NCBI GenBank assembly: GCA_963575745.1 | Contig: CAUYUJ010012213.1 | Span: forward strand, 135,001-199,000 | Direction of reading: 5' to 3' | Source: Prorocentrum cordatum | Taxonomy: Eukaryota; Sar; Dinophyceae; Prorocentrales; Prorocentraceae | DNA length: 64,000 nt | In this document: in pieces, positions 34,961-45,442 of the stretch | Layout of the letters: the number at the start of each line of letters is the position of its first letter | Numbering within the stretch: position 1 is the stretch's first letter | Position numbers and translations under genes: made by a program | Notes under the pieces: generated by a model | What the model saw: the letters and a program-made list of their open reading frames with translations, nothing else | Database searches by the model: none | What the model was told of the DNA's origin: nothing

Positions 34961-35454
34961 GGGTCAGTGTGGGGGACGGAGGTGGCAGAAGGATTCAGTC
35001 GGGCCGGTCCCTCCCTTTACAAGAGGCATATTCAAAAATAGTAAAATCTAGTCAGGGGACGAATTACCCTATATTTTTTGAACGTTTGGGAATATTTTGA
35101 ATATATTTTTTTCGGAAATCGGCCTGTCGGGGGACATGCCCGACCTAAAAGAAGGGGCAGGGGGGAGGAGGACCGAGAGGGTCGCGCCATAGCTGACATC
35201 CTGCGCCTCCCACCCCCGTCCTTGCCCAGTGCTTTGCTTTTTCAGTATCCGCGGATGAGCAGGATGGTGAGCAGGATGAAGAGGATCATAATGAGGAAGG
35301 AAGCAGAGGACGAGGACAAACATCAGCAGCGGGAGCTGGAGTGGAAGGAGCGGGATGAGCAGGATGACCAGGGAACGGTTGAGGAGGGGAAAGTCTGAGG
35401 AGGGGAAAAGGAGGGGGGGCAGCAACAATGATGAAGGACTCGGATCCAGAGAAG

Positions 35455-35545
35455 TGGTCCGCGCTGGGGCGAACGCGCCATTCAAAGCGACGGGATCAAA
35501 GCGCAGATCCTAAAATGAGGCCAGCGCTGCAGCGGCACCGGAGAC
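35455..35545 (+). repeat. Short dispersed repeat shared with 53198-53285
   Basis: Shared words CCGCGCTGGGGCGAA, ACGCCAT, ATCC-AAAATGAGGCC and ACGCTGCA/GCGCTGCA occur in the same order at both places. Confidence 0.65.
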
Positions 35546-35699
35546 ACCGACAGTTCTCCGATCGACAAGTCCATCGGAAAGACCAGCACGTTGAGGGGGG
35601 ACTCGGTCGAAGGGTCCGGAATCGTGAAGTCAGACATCACACTTGTAGATTCGGATGCAACCCCTGGGAGGTCAAATTCTGATTTTGCCCTGGTCCGAA

Positions 35700-35790
35700 G
35701 TCCGGCTTAATCCCGCCGAATCCCGCTGAATCCCGCGTAATCCCGCTTAATTCCGCCAAATCCGGCTTAGTCCCGCTTAATCCGAAGCCC
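35700..35790 (+). repeat. TAATCCCGC decamer minisatellite
   Basis: About eight copies of a 10-bp unit (TAATCCCGCT, GAATCCCGCT, AAATCCGGCT). Confidence 0.9.
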
Positions 35791-36189
35791 ATTCTGGCGT
35801 AACAGCCCCGCAATAGGGCTTAATCCTCCTTGATCTTTCCGACGAAGACCTCCCAGCAGTTGCTTCCTAATGTAGATATGATAAGAGAGTTGCATTCTCC
35901 GCCATCGAGTGCCTCTGTCCCAGTGCGCATGTTGCGATGCTTACACGCCTGCAGCGTCACGTCCGGATGCAAACTCTTGCCACCGGGAAGCTTTCCTGGA
36001 ATCCCAGACGCCGCAGTGCCTCTCTGAGGGGCCCTTGAGCCGCTCAGAGGCTGCCCCCCCCGTCCCACCCTCCTGCGCGCCGATCGACAGCTCGGCATCA
36101 CTCCAACTCAGAGATCCGACGTCCTGGGTTCTCTCAACCCGGGCCCTTGGGGAGTCCCGACCCTTCTGCCCGGGTGCTGCACCTTTCGT

Positions 36190-36450
36190 GGTCGGGGCGG
36201 ACGAAGAGGGTGCGATTGGTGAAATGGGGGTTACGACATGCACTGCGCGCGGCCAGTTTCGGCTCCGCCGCCACGCCCTTTCCTTGATACATTGGGGCAG
36301 TCAGCTACGTGAGTTGATTCGGCCGCCCCCTCCCCTTGTAGTATCCCCCCTTTCGTCCCACCTGACTCTTCATCCCGAGAAGTCTTGACGGCCCCGAGGC
36401 CTGGCAAGGGCCCCGGAGAGGCCCCAAAGCGGCGAAGCACTTCCGTGTTG
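36190..36450 (+). repeat. Dispersed repeat shared with 31960-32480
   Basis: See the partner locus: TACGACATGCACTGCGCGCG-GCCAGTTTCGG...GTCAGCTACGTGAGTTGATT, then GACGGCCCCGAGGCCTGGC. Confidence 0.55.
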
Positions 36451-36550
36451 TTTTTGCCTGCAAGTTGAGTTTTGGCGAGTGTCATCTTCTCCTGAGAGCA
36501 GACGTTATCTGGGATACATTGCAACATCGAGAAACTATTTTGACGAAGAA

Positions 36551-37299
36551 CCCAACCATACACAAGTTTCATACCGCAAGGCAGGTGGGATGAAGGAGGT
36601 GAAGCTCCCTAAGGGACCACGGAATGTGTGAGGGGTGCGCCGCATCGGGGGGGATCCCAAGCCTCTGCGCCCACTGAGACCGTACGCGGAGCTCGTTATG
36701 GGCCAGGGTCACGAGACGTGTGAGGGGTGCGCCGAGTCGGGCGGGGGGACCATGCGTCCGCGCCCACTGAGACCGTAGGTGGAGCTCCACGGGACCACGA
36801 AGCGTGTGACGGGTGCGCCGAGATGGACAGGGGGGCCTCATGCGTCCGCGCCCACTGAGACCGAAAAGGAAGCTCCCTACGGGGCCACGAAGCGTGTGAG
36901 GGGTGCGCCAGACTGGGCGGGGGGGGGTCCATGCGTCCGCGCCCTTCTGAGACCGCGGGTGCAGCTCCTATGGGGCCTTGAAGCGTGTGATGAGTGCGCC
37001 GAATCTTGCGGGGGGGACCCTTCGTCCGCGCCCACTGAGACCGTCCGCAGAGCTCCCTATGGGGCCACGAAGCGTGTGAGGAGAGCGCCGAGCCGGGCGG
37101 GAGGTCCCCACGCGACCGCGCTTACTCAGACCGTAGGTGGAGCTCCTTACAGGAGCCACGAGCCGTGTGAGGGGCGTGTCGCGATCGACAAGCGGACGCA
37201 AAGGCAGGGATGGGAGGAGGAAGGAGGGGAAGAGGAAGGAGAGGAGGCGCGGGGCGCCGCGGATCCAAGACGAGGACCCAGCACCCTAGGGTGGCTGGG
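36551..37299 (+). mobile_element. Satellite-bearing TIR element SatE, copy 2 (749 bp)
   Basis: Left CCCAACCAT (36551-36559), right GTGGCTGGG (37291-37299), one or two changes from the right end of copy 1. The interior holds about seven diverged units of the 90-bp satellite: GGAGCTCCCTATGGGGCCAC, GAAGCGTGTGAGGGGTGCGC, then GGTC-ATGCGTCCGCGCCCAC-TGAGACCG instead of the GGGACGCATGCGGACGGCAG part of copy 1. A GGA patch and the ACGAGGACCCAGCACCCTAG block complete the right side, as in copy 1. Confidence 0.65.
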
Positions 37300-37599
37300 A
37301 AAGAGCACGACCCGAGCCCCAGACCGTCACCTTCGACGTCATTTCTGTGAGGACCCTGGGGCGCGAAACCGACGGGAAACGCCTGGTGCGCAAAGCTATG
37401 CGACGCCTGGGTCATCGGGTCCCCACCGCCGATCGTTCCGTCGGCGGCAGGCCGGTGCCGTCCCCGAGCGCCCGCGTTGCTGAGCTCCCCCTCGCGCCCC
37501 AGTCGGATGGGTGCCGAGGGGGTCGGGTCCCCAGCGGCCCAGTTCATGAATGTGATGAGCAGCGCCAGGAAGCCGAGTGCGAACAAAAATGAGGGGGGA

Positions 37600-37960
37600 G
37601 GAGGAAGATGGAGGAGGAGGAGGAGGAGGAGGAGGAGGAGGAGGCAAAAGAGGAGGAGGAAGGAGGAGGAGGGAGGAGGGAGGAGGGAGGAGGGAGGTGG
37701 ACGAGGGAGCAGGGAGGAGAGGAGATGCTCCGCTGTCGGGTGGAGTCTCCCTGCTCTCCCTCTTCCCTTGTCCCTCCCTCATTCCTCACATGTCTGTCTC
37801 TCTTTCTCTCTCTCTCTGTCTATATTGCTCCTTCTCTTCCTGTTCCACCCTTCCCCTTTCCTCCAGCCTCCGCCCTCTTTCCTCCATCCTCCCTCCCCCT
37901 TTCGCTCGCCCTTCCCCCTCCTCTCCTCCTCCCTTCCCCCTCCCCTCCCCGATGAGCTCG
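37600..37960 (+). repeat. GGA tract then CT/TCC tract
   Basis: A purine tract (37600-37720) faces a pyrimidine tract (37750-37960), together able to fold. The pyrimidine half leads into the acceptor of exon D and could act as its polypyrimidine tract. Confidence 0.8.
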
Positions 37961-37979
37961 GCCGCCCCCCTCCTCGCAG

Positions 37980-38049
37980 CACCGCCGTCGTGGCCGCGGT
38001 CCCGCAGAACGTGACGATACAGTCCAGGCACCCTGTCCACTCCGGTGTG
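37980..38049 (+). CDS. Exon D: short protein-like segment before the filamin-like repeat
   Basis: After the acceptor CCTCCTCGCAG the segment reads (S)-T-A-V-V-A-A-V-P-Q-N-V-T-I-Q then S-R-H-P-V-H-S-G-V. It contains one possible N-glycosylation sequon (N-V-T). A cut at 38049 with a GA donor joins exon E in phase 0 and gives S-G-V-D-V-G-G-R-Q-F-V, the typical G.VG..F lead-in of a filamin repeat; a GT at 38045 is an alternative. Same strand and order as the other exons. Confidence 0.45.
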
Positions 38050-38104
38050 GAGGCGCGGTGGGGCAGGGCCCCAGACATCGGGCGTCTCGAGAAAATCGAG
38101 ACGG

Positions 38105-38260
38105 AGGTTTTTCGTCGTATTCGGCCTCTCGGGGCCCTCGCCGGGTCTCGGGTCCCTCAACAAAATGAATCGGGATGAAAAACCGGTCCCAGGGAAGTGG
38201 TCGGGAGGTCGGGGGTCGTGTCTCAAATCGAAGGCCAGGTCGTTCCAGCGCGTTCCGGGA
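38105..38260 (+). repeat. Dispersed repeat (three copies in window)
   Basis: Blocks TTCGGCCTCTCGGGGCCCTC, GGGTCTCGGGTCC and CCAGGGAAGTGGTC-GG recur at 48690-48840; a weaker relative lies at about 51965-52100. Non-coding. Confidence 0.6.
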
Positions 38261-38759
38261 CGCGGCCAGAGCGTGGCAGAACGCCTCGCAGAACAGCCGC
38301 GGCGCCCGACGCATCCGCCAGACCCGCCGGCAGACATGTGTTTGGCTCATCTTGCTCAGCTCGGATGGTACTGCTTCATGGAGTCGCCTTCCGGTGTTGC
38401 GCGGGCCCTGGGTGGAAGGGCCCCGAGAGAGGGGCCGAGGGCTGAGATTCTAGCCTCCTCTGGGCCTTCCCGACGAGGCCTCAGGGAACCTCCAAGGGGA
38501 CGCCAGCCCTGTTCGGGGGAAAGGCCGCGCCACACGAACAGCGAGCAGCCAGTGCTGGCAGCCACTGTGCTCCACCGCCCCGTGTTCGCAGCTCATCGGT
38601 TCGAGTAGTTCCCGACCCTCCTGTGTCCTGCGTGCGGGGTTCAAGGGGGGGCCTTGTAGGGGATTGTTTTTAAGTTGTTCTTGGTCTTTTGTGAGTTTCT
38701 TGAGGCCTTCAGAGGGCCTAGCCCAGGCCTCCTGTCCACCTCCTGGATAGGCTCTGGGA

Positions 38760-39330
38760 TCGTTGAGACCCAGCTGGGGTTGCGTCCGGCCAGAAGTTCG
38801 AGAGTGGACCCAGCTGCGTCGACGATGAGCTTCCTGAAGGCCCAGAGGGGGCGGAGAGCAGAGCTGGACCCAGCCCTAGTATGATTCGGTTAGAGCATGA
38901 CCCAGCTCTAGTCGGACTCTATCAGAGATGGGCCCTGCTTCAGAAGGATTCTAGAAGAGCTGGACCCAGCTCTAGTAGGCTTCTATTAGAGTTGGGCCCA
39001 GCTCTTGTAGGATTCTAGTAGAGCTGGACCCAGTTCAACTAGGCTTCTATTAGAGCTGGACCCAGCTGTAGTAGGATTCTGTTCGAGTTGGACACAGGCC
39101 AGTAATATTCTATTAGAGCTGGACTCAGCTCAAGTAGGATTTTAATACAGCTAGGCCGAGCTTTGTAAGGATTCGATTAGTACTGGACCCAGCTCCAGTA
39201 GGACCTTAGTAAAGCTGGACCCAACCCGAGTAGGATTCTACTAGAGCTGGACGCTGCTCTAGTAGGATTATATTCGAGTTTGGCCCAGCTCTAGTGGGAT
39301 GCTATTAGATCTGGGCCCAGTTTTCGTAGA
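38760..39330 (+). repeat. About 33-bp minisatellite, GAGCTGGACCCAGCTCTAGT
   Basis: About 16 units of 32-35 bp: GAGCTGGACCCAGCTCTAGT then AGGATTCTATTA. Each unit carries the palindromic half GAGCTGG...CCAGCTC. Units are moderately diverged. Confidence 0.92.
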
Positions 39331-39589
39331 ATTCGATTCGGTTTGCTGTAGGAACTCGCTTCGCTGTCGCGCACATTCATGGTCTGTTGTGAATTCAATT
39401 GGAAACCCTGAGTGGCTCATTTCCATTAGCTTGTGATGGCGCTGGTTGCACGGTTGCGGTTGCGACCCCCCCCTCGCAACTGGGGGACAGGGTACCAATA
39501 TCCCGTCTTCGCCAGCAGGGGCGGCCGGAGATATGGTATCCTGCCCCCAGGGTGCCAGAGACCCGTCCCTGCCTTGTTGTTGCTGTTGT

Positions 39590-40440
39590 TGTTGCTGTCT
39601 CTGTTATTGGTGCCACCACCACCGCCGCCGACGGGCCCATGTTCGGCGTCGGCGTCGGCCCCGTCGTCGGCGCCCCAATCGTCGTCGCAGGCGACGGAAG
39701 CCTATTGCAACACAACGCAAGCAACAATCAATGCGCAAGCGCTGCAAACGCATGTCGTGCTGCGTACATTGCGACATCAAAATTACGACTTCATCGTTGT
39801 CGTCGTCGCCGTCGTCATCGTCCACGTGGCCGTAGTCGACACCACTGGCTGCTGACGCCGCCGTGGTTGTCGCCGTCGTCGTCGCCGCTGCCGTCGTGGA
39901 CCCGTGCTGTCTCAGGCGCCGTCGCCACCGCCATCGCCGTCGTCGTGCGACGTCGCCGCCGCCGCCGTCGCCAGTTTTGCCGCGGTCGTCGCCGACGTCG
40001 CTATTGCCACCAGCGCCGTCGTCGCCGCCGCCGTCGTCGCCGCCGCCGTCGCCAGCGCCGTCGTCGCCGCCGCCGTCCCCCGTGGTCGTCGTCGTCGTTT
40101 TCGCCGCCGCCGCCGCCGACGGGCCCGGCGTCATCGACAGCTCCTGAATCGTCCTGTTCGATGTTTGACGACGGCGAGATAAGAACAACACGACGGAAGT
40201 GAACGCCAATGCGCACTCAAAGCACACGCGTGGCGTGTTGCGTACAGTCCGGCACCAACACGACGACAACATGGTTGTCGCCGTCGCCGTCGCCTTCGCC
40301 CACGTCGCCGCAGCCGGCTGCGCAGTCGCCGCTGCCGTCGCCGTCGTTGTCGCCGTTGGCCTCGCCGCCGCTGTCGTCGAGCCGTGGCCGCACTCGTCGC
40401 CGCTCTCGCCGCGCCGTCGCCGACGTCGCCGTGGCCGACT

Positions 40441-40477
<37 letters not shown>

Positions 40478-40672
40478 CGTTGCCGCTCTGCTGCCGTCGA
40501 CCCGCGGCCGCCGTCGTCTCGACGCCGACATCGCCGCCGCCATCAGCGCCGTCGCCGCCGTCGCCGCCGTCGCCGCCGTTGTCGCCAGCGCCGTTGCCGC
40601 CGCCGTCCCAGACGCCGTCGGCACTGCCACCGCAGCCGTCCTCGCCCCCGTCGTCGTTGTCTTCGTTGTCGG

Positions 40673-40753
<81 letters not shown>

Positions 40754-40935
40754 GGCCGACGGGCCCATTTTCGACGTCGCCGTGGGCCGCGTCGTCGGCG
40801 CCCCCTATCGTCTTCCAAATGTCGTCGCCGTCGACGGCCGGATACAAACAACACAACGCAAGTGAAAGTCAATGCGTGGTCAATGCAAACGCATGGCGTG
40901 CTAACGAGTTACTAATGTGCGTCACCGTTTTGCCA
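39590..40935 (+). repeat. GCC/GTC field with three anchored long units
   Basis: GCCGTCGTC-type trinucleotide sequence fills most of this span. It is punctuated by a conserved anchor, ACACAACGCAAG...CAATGCG...CAAACGCATG-CGTGCT, at 39710-39775, 40187-40255 and 40850-40905, each shortly after a GCCGACGGGCCC word. The array is thus a three-copy higher-order repeat of about 480-660 bp with internally expanded triplets. Confidence 0.75.
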
Positions 40936-41940
40936 CGGCGCGCACATTAATCGCGGCGGGCGGCGCGAGTTCATCCCCAGGCGATGTTGCGTCGGAGCAG
41001 CGAGTGGCTGAACGCAAGAACCGCTCGCGGTCGTGATAACACGTCGCGGAATGAGCTTCAAGAGGACGCGGAGTAAGTAAGTTTTGCAGCAAGGACATGC
41101 GGGGTGAGTTCATCCCCGACGGCGGAATGAGTCTTTTCCGTGTGAAGACAAGACAAGCGGAGTCAGTTTTTATCTTGTACTGGACATTTCATATCTACAT
41201 GCCAGTTTGATGTTGGCCGAAACCTACTCCGCCGCCGCCGGACCCCAGGTTGAAGGCTTCAACAGGGGAAGGGGATTGCACGTTCACAGGGATCGTCAAG
41301 CATAAGAACCGCCGTTGTTTGAAGGCCATTGAGCGACCCACTTGGAACCATGTTGGGCTCTCTAGGGCGAAAGCAAGTCGCATTCGCCTCTGTTTCTTGA
41401 ATGCGTATGGCTTCAATGGGCTTGCTGAGTGTTTTCTCGTGGGCCTCGTCGGGGCTTCTTCGGGCCTCTTGTAGACATTTTTTTCGGGCCTCATGGTGCC
41501 TGTTGGGGTTCGCTGGTGGTGGCCTCCTCGGGTGGAAACGTCCCGTGGCCGTATCGGGATATTCTTGGGTCGTCTCGAAGGCGTCTCGGCTTGCCTGGGG
41601 CCTTCGTAGGCAGGTTTATTGTCTGAGTGGCCATGCTGGAAGTATGCAGTGCACGGGACGGACTTTCGAACATTCCAAGCCACCCAGGAGCATCCAACCC
41701 GAATCAAACGTGTCAGCGGGCACTGTGGCAGATTCCCTTATTCCTTGTTGGACGAATCACACGGAAGCGTACCCCTCTTGTGACCAGGGTTGTATCCCAC
41801 CAGTGCGCATATTTATGCCCTGTCGGAATTCGTCACGCGTCTTTTGTGGCCAGTGATGGCCCGTCCTCATCAGAGTGCGGGGGCTGAACCGAACGGTCAT
41901 TCACTGTCCCTGGGTGCGTGGCTGAAGTGGGATTCCGCGA
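40936..41940. other. No gene seen; TCTTGGGG-like patch at 41430-41600
   Basis: Non-repetitive apart from the GGGCCTC/TTCTTCGGGCC patch. No domain or exon-like segment recognised. Confidence 0.4.
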
Positions 41941-41944
41941 TGTG

Positions 41945-41949
41945 GATTC

Positions 41950-41990
<41 letters not shown>

Positions 41991-42010
41991 GCTGTTGCTG
42001 TTGCTGTTGC

Positions 42011-42059
<49 letters not shown>

Positions 42060-42835
42060 ATTGTTGTGTTTGTTGTTTGTTGTTTGTTGTTTGATGTTTG
42101 TTGTTTGTTGTTCGTTGTTTGTTGTTGTCGTCGTCGTCCCACCCGCGACCCGCGACCCCCCGCGACCCACCCCGCGATCCACCTGCGACCCACCCGCGAC
42201 CCGCCCCGCGACCCACCCGCGACCCGCGACCCACCCGCGACCCACCCGCGACCCACCCCGCGACCCACCCGCGACCCACCCGCGACCCCCCGCGACCCAC
42301 CCGCGACCCACCCGCGGCCCAACGCGACCCGCGACCCACCCCGACCCAATCGCGAAACCCACCCGCGACCCACCCGCGACCCACCGCGACCCACCCCCGC
42401 GACCCACCCGCGACCCACCCCGCGACCCACCCAAAATTTTCGGCGCCTGCGGCGGGTTTCTTTTGCATTCGTTCCAGGTGGAGAACCTGCGACCCACCCG
42501 CGACCCAAACCGCGTTTAGTGTACAAATCAAAATTTCGGCGCCTGCGGCGGCTGTTTTTGAATTCCTTCCAGGTGGAGGTGGAGAGCCCGCGACCCACCC
42601 CCGACCCAAACTACGTTCACTGAACAAGCCAAACTTCGGCGCCTGCGGCGGGTTTCTTCGGCATCGCGACCCACCCGCGACCCACCCGCGACCCACCCCG
42701 CGACCCACCCGCGACCCACCCGCGACCCACCCGCGACCCACCGCGACCCACCCGCGACCCACTCGCGACCCACCCCGCGACCCACCCAAAATTTTCGGCG
42801 CCTGCGGCGATCTTCTTTTGCATTCGTTCCAGGCT
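41945..42835 (+). repeat. TTG microsatellite followed by CCCGCGACCCA minisatellite
   Basis: TTG/TTGTTTG repeats (41945-42130) lead into an 11-bp unit CCCGCGACCCA repeated about 45 times. Four times the array is broken by ATTTTCGGCGCCTGCGGCGG followed by GTTTCTTTTGCATTCGTTCCAGG-like sequence (about 42437, 42534, 42635, 42794). Confidence 0.93.
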
Positions 42836-44468
42836 TCTTTTGCATTCGTGAGGGCCACGAGGTCTGCCGGCTCGACGCCCGCGTCGCCCGCGCCCGCCCC
42901 TCACTCTTATCCGCAATTGCGGGGTGCTACGTACGGCTTTCTTACCCCTTGTCCAGTTCTTTCTAGTTCTTTCCTCGTTTCTGTTGCCTCCTCTTTCTGC
43001 TGCCCTCCTTCCTCCATGCTCCCTGCTTCTTCCCCCGTCCTCCGTCTTCACTTTTCATCAGTATTCCTTCCTTTCTCCTCTCCCTCCTCCTTTATCTCTC
43101 CCTCCTTGCTCCGCTGTGCTCACCAACGCCGCCGCCATCACCCGCCACACGCCCACACCCACCCACAATTCAACAGACCGCCCACCACGCATCACCGCAC
43201 CATTCACCCAGCGCTCACCACCCCATCCACCATGATGCACCATCACCACCAGCATCAGCACCAGGGCCCCCCACCCACCGTCCACCATGCGCAACCCACC
43301 CGTGCCCGCTATTTTTCAGCCCCTACCGCTCACCGTCAACGATCAACCGCTCACCGCAAGACCAGCTTCCACAAACCACCCGAACCACCACCCACCACCA
43401 GCCGCAACCACCCCTTTCACTCTTTATTTGCAGTGTACCATGATGTTAGATGCTGGATTGGTCGCGCGCACCCATCTGCACACCACGCAACTCGTCCTAT
43501 ACCAGGTGCCATACTTGCGCGAGTCGCCCATACCATTATGTCGGCTGTGATTCCTGGCACCTCAACGCACTTCATGTGTTCACGCGTTTCACATTCCAAA
43601 TGTCTTATCAAAACATATCCCCACACTAAGCATCGTCTTATTTTGTGGTATTCACTTTGGGCTTGCTTGGACATTTCAGGGCAGACTCCTTTCACGTCAG
43701 ATACCCGCCAGTTCCAGTTCTACTTTACATCTGTGCTTCCATTGAACTGCATGTTCACATTCGGATATCAGGCACATGCAGAATTCATTACAACGGCTCA
43801 GTACCTTCATGTTCCAGGCACGTCGTCAAAGCTGAGGTATTTCTCCCTCCTCCCCTCCTCCTCCCTTCCACGTCCTCCCAATCTTACTACTCCCTCGCCC
43901 CTTCCCCGCGCCACTCAGGCGTCACCATACGCAGACACCTTGCAGGCAGATGCGATGGTACCCCCCCTCCTCCCTTCCCTCCCGCCTCTCTGGCGCCTTC
44001 CCCAGAGAAGGCTGCTCAGAGGAGGCGCCTCAGGCAAGAGCCCAACGTCTAGAGGGCCCTGAGGAGCGCCTCAACAGGGAGGGCTACCAAGCCGAGTCCC
44101 AGGTCCGCCCATCCTTCGACATTGTGACTTCGTCCCCGCCCCCGCGCCCGCCACTTGGTCACACCGCCGCCTGCCACTCCACAGCCTGCCTCCGCGGGTC
44201 CCCGACCACTGCGCTCCACCGCCCTCCACCGTCGCTTTCCAGCGCCACTGCCGCCTCCTGTTTGGCATCCGTGTTTGAGCCTGAAGGGGATGCCGTCGAA
44301 GCTGGGGGTCGGTGAATATGACGCTGCGTCTGCTCGGTGGCGGCGGGCTGGCTTTGCATTTCGAGGTCTGACGATGCAAGTTGTCGATGGGCTTCTCGAG
44401 CTTTCTCGAAAGTGCTTTGCGCAGGCAATGGAGGGAGAGCGGAGAGGCAGAGAGCGAGGGTGGGTGAG
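42836..44468. other. No gene seen; CACC-rich stretch at 43130-43430
   Basis: The 3' part of the intron before exon E. It holds pyrimidine-rich sequence (42950-43110), CACCACCACC/CACCGCACC-rich sequence and near-unique sequence to 44468. No exon-like segment recognised. Confidence 0.4.
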
Positions 44469-44696
44469 GACGTTGGCGGGCGACAATTCGTGATGTCTGT
44501 CCACGACGCGTGCGAGCTGGACTCCTCGCGCACCCTGTGCGTGCCCGTCGACGAGGACCACCCCCTGTACCAGGACCACCGCCACGAGCTGGGGGCGCCC
44601 CCCTCGTGCTGCCTGACCTCGGTGGACCGCGGCAACGGCCTCTACGACATCGAGTGGGCCGGCAACCGGAGCGGGACGTACTCGCTGCTCATCGAG
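44469..44696 (+). CDS. Exon E: filamin-like immunoglobulin repeat
   Basis: From an acceptor GGTGAG the frame reads D-V-G-G-R-Q-F-V-M-S-V-H-D-A-C-E-L, continues through a Cys/Asp-rich loop, and then T-S-V-D-R-G-N-G-L-Y-D-I-E-W-A-G-N-R-S-G-T-Y-S-L-L-I-E. The pairing of 'G..F....D' with 'dG.Y.i.w....G.Y.l.i' about 50 residues later is the filamin/ABP280 repeat signature. In known families this fold serves in structural and adhesive proteins. A cut after ATCGAG (GC donor, 44697) joins exon F in phase 0; both junctions show GAGGC. The next intron is only 359 bp and made largely of two TIR elements. Four Cys residues suggest disulfides, fitting an extracellular protein. Start chosen because it gives phase 0 and the G-G-x-F motif. 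Confidence 0.65.
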
Positions 44697-44724
44697 GCTC
44701 GGGGGGATGGCAATGGGGGGTGTC

Positions 44725-44892
44725 GGGGGTGGACAGAACCCCCAACAGTGACACGTCGATTAGTGACTTGTCCGTTTTCGGTTCTCGAGAGGGCGCCGTG
44801 GCCGTTATTTTCAAGGCGTGCGCCCGCCAGGTTTGGGCCTCAGGTCGTTTTCACTAAACCACGTTTTACTAAAGGGGGGTCTGTCCATCCCC
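44725..44892. mobile_element. 168-bp TIR element in intron E-F
   Basis: The left end GGGGGTGGACAGAACCCCC is matched by a right end whose complement is GGGGATGGACAGACCCCCC. The similarity continues inward (AGTGACACGTCGATTAGTGA against AGTAAAACGTGGTTTAGTGA), giving TIRs near 50 bp. Non-coding. Confidence 0.75.
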
Positions 44893-44894
44893 GA

Positions 44895-45033
44895 GGGTGA
44901 CCCACATGGGGGGTGAAGAGACGAGCCCTGAAGCGGCCCTTTAGGGCTCCTTTAGGAGCCAGCTGGTGCCCCAAAGGGGCCCCGAAAGGGCCCCATATAG
45001 GGCCTTTGTCTTCACCCCCACGTTGGGTCACCC
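44895..45033. mobile_element. 139-bp TIR element in intron E-F
   Basis: Left GGGTGACCCACATGGGGGGT-GAAGA and right TCTTCACCCCCACGTTGGGT-CACCC are inverted copies, about 22 of 25 positions matching. A second inner palindrome (GGGGCCCCGAAAGGGGCCCC-like) lies in the middle. Its right end is 22 bp from the acceptor of exon F. Confidence 0.75.
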
Positions 45034-45055
45034 CCCATGACCACCCGCTGGAGAG

Positions 45056-45151
45056 GCGGTGTTCTCCGGCGGACTGCAGGGGCTGTATTGGGACAACGCG
45101 TGGTACGACGGGGAGCCCAGGCTGTCCGAGCTGGACGCGGGCGTGGACAAG
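45056..45151 (+). CDS. Exon F: start of PA14 domain
   Basis: 32 codons reading A-V-F-S-G-G-L-Q-G-L-Y-W-D-N-A-W-Y then D-G-E-P-R-L-S-E-L-D-A-G-V-D-K. 'GL.g.Yw.n.....p......d..id' is how PA14 domains begin. PA14 is a beta-barrel carbohydrate-binding or adhesive module found in glycosidases, adhesins and many protist surface proteins. The exon lies in phase 0 with both neighbours. It ends AAG before GAC (GA donor), and the next exon also begins AAG/GAC, so the cut is ambiguous inside AAGGAC. Confidence 0.75.
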
Positions 45152-45442
45152 GACGCCTCTGGTGCGCCCGGGCATCCCCAGCCTCGCCGTCGTCGTCGTC
45201 GGTGGCGACGACGGCGCTCCAAGAGGCGTCGTCGTCGAGCGGGTCGTGCGGGTGGACCCTAATGTGCAATGGGTGGGCCAGGAGGGCGGACTTCACGGGC
45301 GGGTCGGGCCGGCGGGTGGGGCGGGTCCTTGCGGGAATGCTGAGATCGGGCGAGGTCGACTAACCACCTCGCCGATCGTGGCCTGGCCCATCGGAGAGAG
45401 GGTCAGTGAACGCCCCCCGATCGGACGCACCGACGCCGCAAG
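45152..45442 (+). other. Intron F-G with introner-like ends
   Basis: 291 bp, GA donor. Exon/intron boundaries on both sides read AAG-GAC. GACGCC recurs as the first six bases of the intron (45152-45157) and at 45432-45437. Just inside these lies an inverted pair GGTGCGCCCG (45161-45170) / CGGACGCACC (45422-45431). Direct repeats outside, inverted repeats inside and splice sites in the repeats is the arrangement described for introner elements. Confidence 0.55.

Noticed and set aside
41945-42130. Poly-Leu/Val frame as a membrane protein
   Set aside because: It is a TTG microsatellite; hydrophobicity is a by-product.
42098-44062. 654-codon plus-strand frame
   Set aside because: Its first third is translated minisatellite and the rest is Pro/Ser/His-rich without domain; other frames over the same repeats are equally open.
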